Shown here: positions 55,377 through 64,000 of the stretch, one piece after another
Numbering within the stretch: the stretch's first letter is position 1
Layout of the letters: each line of letters opens with the position of its first letter
Origin: Crossaster papposus
Lineage: Eukaryota; Echinodermata; Asteroidea; Velatida; Solasteridae
Length of the DNA stretch: 64,000 nt
Assembly: GCA_037893245.1 (NCBI GenBank)
Contig: JBAIAA010000414.1
Span: 1,154,001-1,218,000 of the forward strand
Reading direction: 5' to 3'
Translations under genes and position numbers: made by a program
Notes under the pieces: generated by a model
The model's database searches: none
What the model saw: only the letters and a program-made list of their open reading frames with translations
Told to the model about the DNA's origin: nothing

Positions 55377-55748
55377 GTGAGAGGTTCTGGCAAAATGAGA
55401 CAGGGCGGGCAGATCCAAATGAGGGTTTGCTGGTATTAGAACTTCATTCGGACATTCCGTTGACAAGTTTGCCTGTTTAAACTTTGCATTGATCAATATG
55501 TCAAAAACTAAGAAAAGAATATCACAGGTTTTGAGTTCTGTATTTGAAACAATGAGAGATGCCAATTGGTTATTCCACATATTTTGTACTCATCTTTAGA
55601 ATATGTGTAGCAGACATATCAAAGATTACAAATAAAATTTAAAAAAACAACAAAAAAAACCACAACAAAACATATTACCTAGTTTTTTGCATTTTTTCCC
55701 CACTTTGGCCTTAGCCTAGATTCCATCTCAATTTGCCAGAACATCTCA
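55377..55748 (+). mobile_element. Fam-I element
   Basis: GTGAGAGGTTCTGGCAAAATG to AATTTGCCAGAACATCTCAC; both ends intact. Confidence 0.85.
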
Positions 55749-55942
55749 CGAAATTGTCATGCAATATATATAAGATAAATGGTCCTCAGATAATTACTTG
55801 CTGCAAGCATGGAGCTACATGTACGTACATGTATATGCTGCAAGCACGATCACGCAATATTCTCTGTTTTGCAGTCCCATACATTTGGACTCAGGAGAAC
55901 TGCAGTCTCAGAACACTAACTCTAATAGTCGAGGCCGAGACT

Positions 55943-56873
55943 GTCAGGGAATTAATGTAGGGAGATCTTCAGGAGGCAATAAGGAACACTTTGAGACAAG
56001 TGAGATGATGCATCTCTCTGCCACTCAGTTACGGTACATGCTAGTGTCACATTGGAATGTGTACAACTTATGTTGCATGGGAGGTGGCAATAGTCAGGGA
56101 ATGTAGGGAGATCTTCATGAGGCAATAAGGAACACTTTGAGACAAGTGAGACAATTCATCTCTGTGCCACTCAGTTACCATACATGCTAGTGTCACATTG
56201 GAATGTGTACAACTTATGTTGCATGGGAGGTGCCAACAGTCAGGGAATGTGGGGAGATCTTCAGGAGGCAATAAAGCCCTGTTCGCACTGGACTTTTTTT
56301 TATAAAACTTACCGAGACGATGGGTACTTTTCCCATTTTAAGTCCAGCCTAGGACGTTTTCCTCTCAGTTACTTTTCCCGAGTCCAGTGGGTACTTTAAC
56401 CGGCCAACTTTTCCCTAGACGATAAGTCCAGTGCGAACAGTGCGAGTTGGTAAAAGCGCCAAAGGGAAAACGTACATCCGGCCCCCTACTGCGATTTCAT
56501 GCTACACAAGACACCGCGCATGCGCTCTTTGCATTGTTTACGTGTGCGCGCTGATGCATGCACATCGCATTGTGATCACATTCGCCTTCATGAGTCATTA
56601 TATTGACAGCTCGGCTACTTCTCCCGCGATTTCGGTAAAATTTTCCCGTGTCAAAAGTCCAAGTGCTAACAGTGGTAATATTTGACCATTTTTTATTTTA
56701 CCATCGTCTCAGTAAACCCTTCCCAAATAAAGGTCCAGTGCGAACACAGCTTAAGGAACACTTTGAGACAAGTAAAGACGATTCATCTCTGTGCCACTCA
56801 GTTACCATACATGCTAGTGTCACATTGGAATGTGTACAACTCATGTTGCATGGGAGGTGCCAACATTTGAGAC
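55943..56873 (+). repeat. Three-copy tandem repeat, about 147 bp, third copy interrupted
   Basis: Units begin GTCAGGGAAT at 55943, 56093 and 56239 and share GGAGATCTTCA, CACTTTGAGACAAGT and TGTTGCATGGGAGGTG. The third unit stops at 56274 and resumes at 56752, with the Fam-D element between. Confidence 0.92.
56275..56751. mobile_element. Fam-D Harbinger-like miniature element (477 bp)
   Basis: Ends AGCCCTGTTCGCACTGGAC and GTCCAGTGCGAACACAGCT, flanked by TAA on both sides; uninterrupted sister units have a single TAA at that point. A 3-bp TWA duplication is characteristic of PIF/Harbinger transposons. An extra internal end (AAGTCCAGTGCGAACAG near 56427) suggests a nested or partially duplicated structure. 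No transposase. Confidence 0.88.
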
Positions 56874-56997
56874 CTCTTAATATCATCGACACAAGATTGA
56901 AGGGAATTTAATTGCAGCCGAGCACTCCCCCTCCCCATGCACAAGGATTGTTGTTTTGAGAAATATAGAATTTAATTTTAAATTTGAACGAAGAAAT

Positions 56998-57064
56998 TGG
57001 CTAGAAACGGGGTTCGAACCTGAGACCTCCAGTGCTCTACCAACTGAGCTATCCTGCCCTGTGT
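56998..57064 (-). repeat. tRNA-like sequence lacking an anticodon arm
   Basis: The minus strand has the A box TAGCTCAGTTGG and B box GGTTCGAACCC, but only about 14 nt lie between the D arm and T arm. This is too short for a functional tRNA, so it is a SINE head or tRNA pseudogene. Confidence 0.75.
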
Positions 57065-57087
57065 TGGCAGTTCTTGAAATTTGTAAA

Positions 57088-57535
57088 TGTGACCTGCTCT
57101 GTGAAAATGAGTTAGATGTCGAAAATTTGACAAACAGAGTTATGTACATGTATACCATTAGAAAGAGTGCACTATCCTCTTTAATTTGATATATGTTGGA
57201 GGTCTGTAGCATGTTGCGTTCTTGTGATATACCGATTTTAATTTTGAAGATTTTGCGAAATCTAAAAACCCCATTCATGAGAAATTATGCATTAAAAAAA
57301 AAATTCCCTTTAGGAGATGTATGCAATAGAATACAAAAACGGTTTTTCTCACTAAATCTGATTTAATTTAGCATGTTTTAATGTAGAAATTAAAAAATAT
57401 AGATCCTAACCAAGGTGAAAATCATGAAATAGGAATATTGAATTTTCGTACGAAAACCCCCCTCTCCGCGTTCAACCACCTAAATCTCGTAAGCGCACTG
57501 TGCGACATCGGACTCATTTTTACAGAGCGGGTCAC
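57088..57535. mobile_element. Fam-Q element, copy 2
   Basis: TGTGACCTGCTCTGTGAAAA at the left mirrors TTTTTACAGAGCGGGTCAC at the right. The inner block GATGTCG/CGACATC also pairs. Confidence 0.85.
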
Positions 57536-58476
57536 AAATATATCTGTTTATAAATGTATGTTTGTAAACTGTATGATCCTGGCGCGCCCAGGGATCAAAG
57601 TCATGATATTACATGTAGCTACTTTTATACTTATCTTTGTTCAAATCTAACATTTCATTATAATGAAACTAGTTTGTTTTTCTTTGTGGTTTATTTCAAA
57701 TCTAACTTGTCATCCACAACTTGCTACCATGTAAACACTATACAAACATTTGCCAACATCTCTGAAGGATTTCTTACAAAACTACAACAGCAATCAAACG
57801 TTTGCAATAAACCTAGATCTTTCATCTGTTTACCACCCCCTATTTTATAACACCACTATTCAATCAATCATCCCATCTGATTTCAACCTCCCATCAAACT
57901 AATTCACACAGCAACACAAAGATCCTTCTTTTCAGACATGACAAATAATATTATTATTGCCTGAAGGTATTTTCACTTCTCAGTGGCACAATTACAGCAC
58001 ATCTGTCATTTTGGATCCTATGTATGTACCTGTCACTACACACTACACACTACCATAATATACACACTCCAATACCCTCCCTGCCTTTTCTTTTGGACCT
58101 AGTGTGTTTTTGTATATCATGTACAGACTTCATCAGCAAGGCTCAAAATCAGAGTGAGAATAAAAGCAGTATAAGGTTCCAACAATCTGTCTGGCATAGA
58201 AATGAGGAGGAGAACAACAAAAGGTAATTTCAAGCTTGAATGGCTCATTAGTTTGTTACAAGGAGCTATTTTTAGAGAGGAGGGTTCGTTCTATAAAAGA
58301 CTGATATGGTCAGTATTGGTTTGTTTTCATATGGACAGACTTCATGGTCCGTTCAGTTTCTGACGAGTTTATGGCATAGCCAAGGATGTATACATCGCAG
58401 AGCAAAACTCCTTCAAATACATACATGTACCGGTAGTACCTACACACACACAAAATCAACTCAAAATTTAATGAAC
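57536..58476. other. No gene seen
   Basis: C/A-rich low-complexity stretch at 57780-58080. No coding signal. Confidence 0.5.
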
Positions 58477-58696
58477 TTAAAGGTAGAATACACCATTGGT
58501 ATTTGCTTAAATTATCAGGAATGGGTGGCTTTGGGGGGTTGTATTTTATAGTAAATATCGTTTAACTGACCTGTCAAAGTTTTACAATCATGGATGCCGA
58601 GGAAAGCAAGAAAACAGCGTTTCGTTTTTAAATTAGAGGGCTCCTTTGGAAAGCAGTTTGTTAACTGAAAAGGACTACCCTCTTTAAAAATTACAA

Positions 58697-58727
<31 letters not shown>

Positions 58728-58922
58728 ACCAGCGTCGGGCAGTGGTTCTTATGTTGTTCTTGTTTTTTTTTTATTTAAGAAAACAAAATCAATTTATCGG
58801 AACAATTATAGGATATTATAGGATGCCTACAATCATTATTTACTTGCAAATAAGTGAGATATATCTTAATAATTCTGTAATAAAATATTTGGATATCTGC
58901 ACATGGTGTATCCTACCTTTAA
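58477..58922 (+). mobile_element. Fam-B element carrying a nested R element
   Basis: Both Fam-B ends are present; the interior is interrupted at 58633-58728. The right side matches the family to TATCCTACCTTTAA. Confidence 0.88.
58633..58728 (+). mobile_element. R element, SINE-like with (AAAT)n tail, nested in Fam-B
   Basis: TTAGAGGGCTCCTTTGGAAA, TTGTTAACTGAAAAGGACTA and CCCTCTTTAA are followed by an (AAAT)n tail of about nine units. A second copy, inverted, is at 59992-60070. Confidence 0.85.
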
Positions 58923-59118
58923 CAACACACAAATTAACTCAGCACAAATCAGAAGTGCTTAATTTATAGCCAAAAATGCCGTCATGTGGGACATTATAAT
59001 GACAAACAAAACTGTCATTAAATGAATAATGAATGTGACAGATCAGCTATCCACTTGAGTCTTGAGTATGGTCTTGTGTATGTGCCTACATAAGACACTT
59101 CACAGATGTTCAATTGGG

Positions 59119-59441
59119 TTTAAAGGTGGATACACCATTTTCAGATATCAAAAATTTGTACTACCCTATTATTAAGAAATATCTTACTTATTTGAAAGTA
59201 AATAATGATTGTAGGCATCTAGCAAATTGATTGCGTTAGATATCCTTTAATTGATTTGAAAAATGATTTATTTATTTTTAAATCGCGATCGCCAGACGGC
59301 AATCGTAAAAAAACCGACGCTGGTTGAAAACGAATGTTTCTATAATTGTAAAACTTCGGACAGGTCAGCTGAACAATATGATAGTATAGTAATACTATAA
59401 AATATACCCCCCCCCAAATCCAATACACCACTTCTTTTTAA
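59119..59441 (-). mobile_element. Fam-B element, minus orientation, decayed
   Basis: GTTTAAAGGTGGATACACCATT is clear; the right end (CCAATACACCACTTCTTTTTAA) is rearranged. Confidence 0.8.
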
Positions 59442-59748
59442 AGTGTACATTTTGCAGCTATGCAAAAAATACCTGAATCTCGTGTATCGATGTACACCTA
59501 TTACGTAATTTCAGAGGAAAGTGGTCAGAAATCACCTCAGATTGCACCACAGAGCTTCTAGAGGGTAACAAATGACCCCGGACCCCACGCCGTAATTGGA
59601 TTCGCGCTATACGCTCACTGGAGTCAAGTTCAGTAAGTAAATGAGAAGCTACCGGTAGGTCCGCTCCTGTCAATACTAACTGTGGAGTTTAGTAAATCGA
59701 TCTGTAATTCCAGGACTCTCCGCGTGTATGTCAGGCCGTCTGTCTGTT
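59442..59748. other. Possible retrotransposon endonuclease remnant (minus strand)
   Basis: A 71-codon minus-strand frame (59673-59458) contains VISDHFPLKLR. SDH.P(L/I) is the last catalytic motif of apurinic-type endonucleases of non-LTR elements. No other motif is visible, so this is tentative. Confidence 0.3.
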
Positions 59749-59992
59749 CTAGCCTCTACCTAGTTGTGGGGACAGGCTCTTTTGTTCGAAAAAAAACAGA
59801 CCGAGTAGTGGGGACATTTTCGAGTCCCCATAGCGCGTTGGGTCTTCAGTAAAGGGGTTTAGAGGTAAAATTGGGTTTGGGTATAATGAAAGAAAATGTA
59901 GAAGACAAATTATGGTAATGTTGAAAATTTCAGAATTTTAGAGTGTTCTGAGTTTGAGTTTAGAGAGCTTTTCCCATAGCACACATGTCTAG
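59749..59992 (+). repeat. Fam-K repeat, copy 2
   Basis: CTAGCCTCTACCTAGTTGTGG to GCACACATGTCTAG; inverted relative to 28697-28907. Confidence 0.8.
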
Positions 59993-60070
59993 TTTATTTA
60001 TTGTAATCTTTAAAGAGGGTACATGTAGTCCTTTTCAGTTAACAAACTGCTTTCCAAAGGAGCCCTCTAA
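59992..60070 (-). mobile_element. R element, minus orientation
   Basis: The short (AAAT)n-type tail lies at the left and AGGAGCCCTCTAATT at the right; a CATGTA insertion distinguishes it from the nested copy. Confidence 0.85.
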
Positions 60071-60158
60071 TTATAAGAATTACTGGTCACTATACCATTT
60101 CATAAATAAATTATTTTAAACAATTTGAAATATTAGGGCCTATTTAAAAATTGATAGA

Positions 60159-60453
60159 TTAAAGGTAGTATACACCATTGGTACTTGCTTGAATTATCAT
60201 GAATGAGTAGATTTGGGGGGTTGTACTTTATAGTAAATATCGTTTAACTGACCTGTCCGAAGTTTTACAATCATGGATGTCAAGAAAAGCACGAAAAACA
60301 GCGTTTGTTTTCAACCGGCGTCAAGCAGTTATTCTTATGTTATTTGTGTTATTTGCCTAGAAACAGTATTTACTTTCAGATGAGTAAGATATTTCTTAAT
60401 AATTCGGTGGTAAAATTTTTCGATATCTGCTAATGGTGTACATACTACCTTTA
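60159..60453 (+). mobile_element. Fam-B element with internal deletion
   Basis: Ends intact (TTAAAGGTAGTATACACC, ACATACTACCTTTAA); about 90 bp of the interior, including the GGATATCTAGCGC block, is missing. Confidence 0.88.
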
Positions 60454-61180
60454 AGAAACACGTAGAATTAAAATGGATACAAACATGTAAAGAGTTTAAA
60501 TTGCGATGTAATTGCGTTATGAATTGTCCTCATAATGCAATGTACGAAAATAATTGATGTCTTGCTGTGTATCTGTCTGTATTTTGATTATCTCCAGAAC
60601 CCGGCACTGTATGAAGTTGAAAGTCAGCGGGGGTATTGCTCAGGAACCAGGAATGTGCAGTGTTAAAGTGTGGAGTTGTTTGGATAAGGCCAAAAAAAAA
60701 AAGTCTCCGGTTTCTGGTATGGAGCTTGCCCAAAAAGTGGTTTTTTTTTTTTTTTTTCCCTTTCTTTTTTTTCCCAAACAGGTGTGTTTGGGCTACATAA
60801 CATGTGACCCTGCTATGAGATGCACGAATAAGCCACTTTGTAATACATGTATAATGAATGGACAACTGGGGGCATATAAAAAGAGCAAGAATGTTGGATT
60901 AATAGTGAAAATAACATGGACATTTTGTGGCATCTAATGTTTGTTGAGAAAAAATAAAAATGCCAAAGTATGATTTGTCTCTTGTAATTTGTATACTCTT
61001 TATTTCACAAGTCAAAATGGGAAACTTGTTGAGTTGAAACTGCAAAGCGAATGTCATGCAATTCATATGGGGTGAAGAATAAAATATTTTCCATTTCCAA
61101 CAGTTTGTTCACCTCATAGTAATATTTATTATATTGCACTCCACATAAAACAAACTTAAAATAAATAATCCTGGCAATGA
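60454..61180. other. No gene seen
   Basis: AT-rich. A 127-codon plus-strand frame (60554-60937) runs through A and T homopolymers and shows no domain. Confidence 0.5.
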
Positions 61181-61434
61181 GGTCTATTGTCGATCGGTTG
61201 ATTTCAACAGGTGGCGCCCTGCGCTACGCAAGAAAGGGAGCATCGCGAGCACGGCGAACCACTCGAAAATATGTCAACAAAATTCCTAAATCTAAAAAGA
61301 AGACCAACTCTCATCGTATTTGAGGGCCAGAGGTGTTGTAATAAATAATGAAAAGCTTGGTTTAGTCGCAAAACAGCTATCTACCCATCATGCTTTGCGC
61401 TATACTTTGGGATCGCGATCGCTAGCAATAGACC
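61181..61434. mobile_element. Fam-S candidate inverted-repeat element
   Basis: GGTCTATTGTCGATCGG mirrors GATCGCTAGCAATAGACC, about 254 bp, with a GC-rich interior. Confidence 0.6.
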
Positions 61435-61958
61435 GTACCGCGACTTCGACATCGTGCACATGTGTGCCGCAACGCAATGCTGATATTAGTCTGCTCCCTT
61501 CATATGGCAGTTATTAAAAGCGGTTACAAGTTCCAGATACACGACCTTCGCTTCCACTCACGTCTGGCTTCTATACACAAAATCACGAAAATACAACGCC
61601 GTCTGCAAATGGTGCCCGACTATTCTGTGCAAAATATATGGAAGCCCGGACAGGCCACATAAAGCCTATACCTGATGGTAACCCCATCTAAATACACGTT
61701 CAAATTGTGCAGCAGCAGAAATCTAGACGAACCAGTGAGTTTGGCGGTTTTGAGTCATCGTCTTACATTAAAAAAAAAACTTTTTCATTTTGCCGACGCG
61801 CATGGTTACGGCGACGCGCGCGCATACCAGAAACCGGAGACTTTTTTTGTTTGGCCTAAGCGGTTCTAAAAAGAAAGCTGCAACAGCAGTAATACCGGAG
61901 GCCTAGACCCGCAAACGTGGTGGTATAGACCGCCATGCACTGCTGCTATTTGAATACA

Positions 61959-62406
61959 CATGACCCGCTCTTCAAAAAGGTGTATTAAGTCGCGCTGTGC
62001 ACTATCATGTAATGGCCGGCTCAACGTCGAGAGAGTAAACATTTTATCAAAATGTGATTTTTATTTTTTGTCATGAATGACATCTTCAATACCTACAGTT
62101 TCAGGTTTCATTTAAAGAAATGTTGATTTTGATGAATAAAGTGGAAAAAAATACCATTTTGTGTACATCGTTCTGTTGTCGTACAACAGAGCCGGCTATT
62201 TCAAAGCCCGTTTTCTCAGTTGTGTAATTTGAACTCCAAGGAAGTAATTAATATGCTAAGTGCAAACACATCATATCTCTAAAATGAGAGGGGCTATGGA
62301 GCTCTATTATATATCAAATGAAAGCTTAACTACATTGTGGGCTTTTTAACCAGCTCAATTTCTTTTGTTTGCGACATAATACACCTTTTTGTAGAGCCGG
62401 TCACAT
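61959..62406 (+). mobile_element. Fam-Q element, copy 3
   Basis: CATGACCCGCTCTTCAAAAA to GTAGAGCCGGTCACAT; the interior matches 47183-47626 along its length (for example GAGGGGCTATGGAGCT). Confidence 0.85.
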
Positions 62407-62807
62407 ATATGACCCGCTCTGCAAAAATGAGTCTGATGTCGCATAATTCATTTTCACGTAATTCTTTTTGTCTCAGAAATGTTGGTTTCTCCGACACCTA
62501 TTTTGTCGGGACTGATCGTTTGAGAAGGTTGTTTTGATCTCTAAAGTAGATTTAATCAAGGTTTTTGTCATCCTCTAACCATAGCATCTAATGAAGCACT
62601 AAAATTATAAATCTTCATTTCTGTTCAAAGACTTTTTTAATATAACTGAGAAAAAGCAAATTTCCAACAATCGTAATAGACCAATGTATTACACTACAGA
62701 GTTGTGCCATGTCAAATGAAAGCTTATTTCTTGCTCTTTTTGACCAACTGTAAAACTTAAAAAAAAAGTGTTAACACATCAGACTCCTTTTTGCAGAGTG
62801 GGTCACA
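62406..62807 (+). mobile_element. Fam-Q element, copy 4
   Basis: TATGACCCGCTCTGCAAAAA to TTTTTGCAGAGTGGGTCACA, adjoining copy 3. Confidence 0.82.
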
Positions 62808-62903
62808 TACACATATTTGAATCTATACCGCCACGTTTGCGGGTCTACCTGAGGCTAAGCAATTTGCTCATTTGGAATAGGCACATTTTGGACGGGCACT
62901 GCA

Positions 62904-63765
62904 CAAGTTATGTAAATTGCCACTTTCGCGAGTGCCATACAATTTTATGTTTTTAGTTTTTCCATGTACCTGTAGCCTTGTTTTCATATTGAATATTTCC
63001 CACAAATGACATTGAAAACTTTTCTTTTTCATTGTCTAAAAGTTCAGTATTGGGTTTTGCCCTTAACACTGCCTACTCATTGTTGTCTCGAAAGACGATT
63101 AGAACAAAAATCATTTAGGTGGGACTCGAACCCACAACTAATAATCTCTAAGTACAACACTAAATATACAGTATTTATTAAAAAAATAAGTTAGTTTTAA
63201 AGGATCGTATACGTTTGGTAATTGGAACCTACTGTTTGTTTCAATTCTATATAGTTATATCATAAAACTAACCTGTAATAATTTTATTTCAAGGTGGTAG
63301 CGATTTTGAGATATTGCCGAAAATCTGGCCATAGCGGTTATGTCCACGCAGGAAGAATAATCTGCATTGGAATACACGATCTGAGAAACGTCACTGCAGT
63401 AACGCTTCTCAGATTCAAATTTTTGGGGATAAAAAGTGATATCTTTTTCCATAACCGCAGTACTTCGAAGTGAAAAGTTTCTAAAAATACATTATACTAT
63501 CCAAAGCTGCTGTACTTCTTACCAAGTAAGTTTTTATTGCCATTAATTTTTAGAGTAATTACCAAACGTATACGATCCTTTTAAGGACAAAACCAAATAT
63601 TGAATTTACCATACTTCACCCCAACGCAAATTCTATTTGTTGCAATGCCTGAGATTATTAAGTAATACGTAAAGGAAATTACAGGTACTCAATTCAATAA
63701 TCTGGAACCAATTCTTGCTATCGACAGTTGGGTCCTTGTGTACCTGTTCCTAATGCACAGACCTA
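62904..63765 (+). repeat. Fam-J repeat, copy 3, split by SINE-like and Fam-C sequence
   Basis: The left part (62904-63055) and right part (63655-63765) match the two halves of 25228-25465. Between them lie a tRNA-like GGGACTCGAACCCAC segment (63120-63140, minus strand B box) and the Fam-C element. Confidence 0.75.
63197..63584 (+). mobile_element. Fam-C element, full length (388 bp)
   Basis: TTAA-AGGATCGTATACGTTTGG to CCAAACGTATACGATCCTT-TTAA. No coding capacity. Confidence 0.93.
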
Positions 63766-64000
63766 CATGTATCACTGTCCAAGCTACTGTTCAAATAACT
63801 GTGACAGAGCATACAAATGCCACGTTGTAGGCTTTTCACTGTACTGTGATCATGGGCCGAGATTGGTCGGTATGTGGCCAGGGAAATGCTAAGGAGGTCC
63901 CATGTTTGGATTTGCCAACTCCCTTGCAACTCCAAACCACAAATTGGATTTCCGGACCACACGTGCGTCTACTGCAAATTAATCGGGGTGACCCAGGTAG
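63766..64000. other. No gene seen
   Basis: A 70-codon minus-strand frame shows no recognisable motif, and no alpha2/delta exon was recognised. Confidence 0.5.

Larger units (their letters stand above)
61899..62858. mobile_element. Composite: outer inverted repeat filled by two Fam-Q elements
   Basis: CTAGACCCGCAAACGTGGTGG at the left mirrors CCGCCACGTTTGCGGGTCTA at the right (about 62828-62850). Between them lie a Fam-Q copy (61959-62406) and a second one sharing its edge (62406-62807). Confidence 0.8.

Noticed and set aside
56998..57064. Functional tRNA gene
   Set aside because: A and B boxes are present but the anticodon arm is missing, so it cannot fold as a tRNA.
60554..60937. 127-codon plus-strand frame
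   Set aside because: Contains Lys and Phe homopolymers from A and T runs and shows no domain.
35265..64000. Upstream alpha2/delta exon
   Set aside because: Several donor-like sites were read on the minus strand, for example near 53270, 55005, 58030 and 59470, but none is preceded by sequence resembling the expected N-terminal region.

Overview
The window is animal nuclear DNA. It is AT-rich, almost empty of long open reading frames, and packed with short inverted-repeat elements, tRNA-derived SINE-like repeats and simple repeats. One spliced gene is recognisable, on the minus strand: three consecutive exons of a voltage-gated calcium channel alpha2/delta subunit, closest to the vertebrate CACNA2D3/CACNA2D4 branch. 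They lie at 35151-35264, 3975-4034 and 897-1065. The junctions join in frame with consensus GT/AG sites, and the introns are about 31.1 kb and 2.9 kb. No preceding or following exon was found, so the gene probably runs out of both ends and most of the window is intron. The repeat mix and gene structure suggest an invertebrate, perhaps a marine deuterostome such as an echinoderm; this is a weak inference.

The most striking structure is a pair of 3,344-bp mobile elements at 15607-18950 and 36363-39706, in opposite orientation. They map onto each other by x -> 55313 - x with no net length change and were identical wherever compared. Each has CCC(T/C)ATAGAAAA terminal inverted repeats, dense subterminal arrays of the palindrome CCGGGATCCCGG, an 11-bp minisatellite, a nested 245-bp inverted-repeat element, a 4-copy tandem of about 64 bp, and no transposase. 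Each copy appears to be flanked by a 2-bp target duplication. The alpha2/delta exon at 35151-35264 (114 nt, phase 0/0) is the only recognised exon between the arms. A pre-mRNA could therefore fold the arms into a 3.3-kb duplex and loop out one in-frame exon.

The rest is a dense, layered set of miniature elements, named here by letter. Fam-A (TTAA-CCAGTTCG termini, about 240 bp, 13 or more copies), Fam-B (TTAA-AGGTAGGATACACC, about 385 bp, 12 copies clustered right of 31.8 kb), Fam-C, Fam-O and Fam-P all end in TTAA, and several abut by sharing one TTAA. A Harbinger-like element interrupts the third unit of a 147-bp tandem array with a readable TAA duplication. Other inverted-repeat families are D, E, F, G, I, J, K, L, M, N, Q, S and T. 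A 254-bp near-perfect palindrome at 6777-7030 carries three TGACGTCA octamers. A decayed non-LTR retrotransposon reverse transcriptase lies at 41500-42890 (minus).

Layout: 0.9-4.1 kb, two exons among Fam-A copies; 4-15 kb, intron with palindromes and satellites; 15.6-19 kb, arm 1; 19-35 kb, intron with SINE, hairpins and Fam-B copies; 35.2 kb, the third exon; 36.4-39.7 kb, arm 2; 40-64 kb, dense nested elements in the presumed upstream intron. Open frames inside the repeat arrays are by-products of the repeats.
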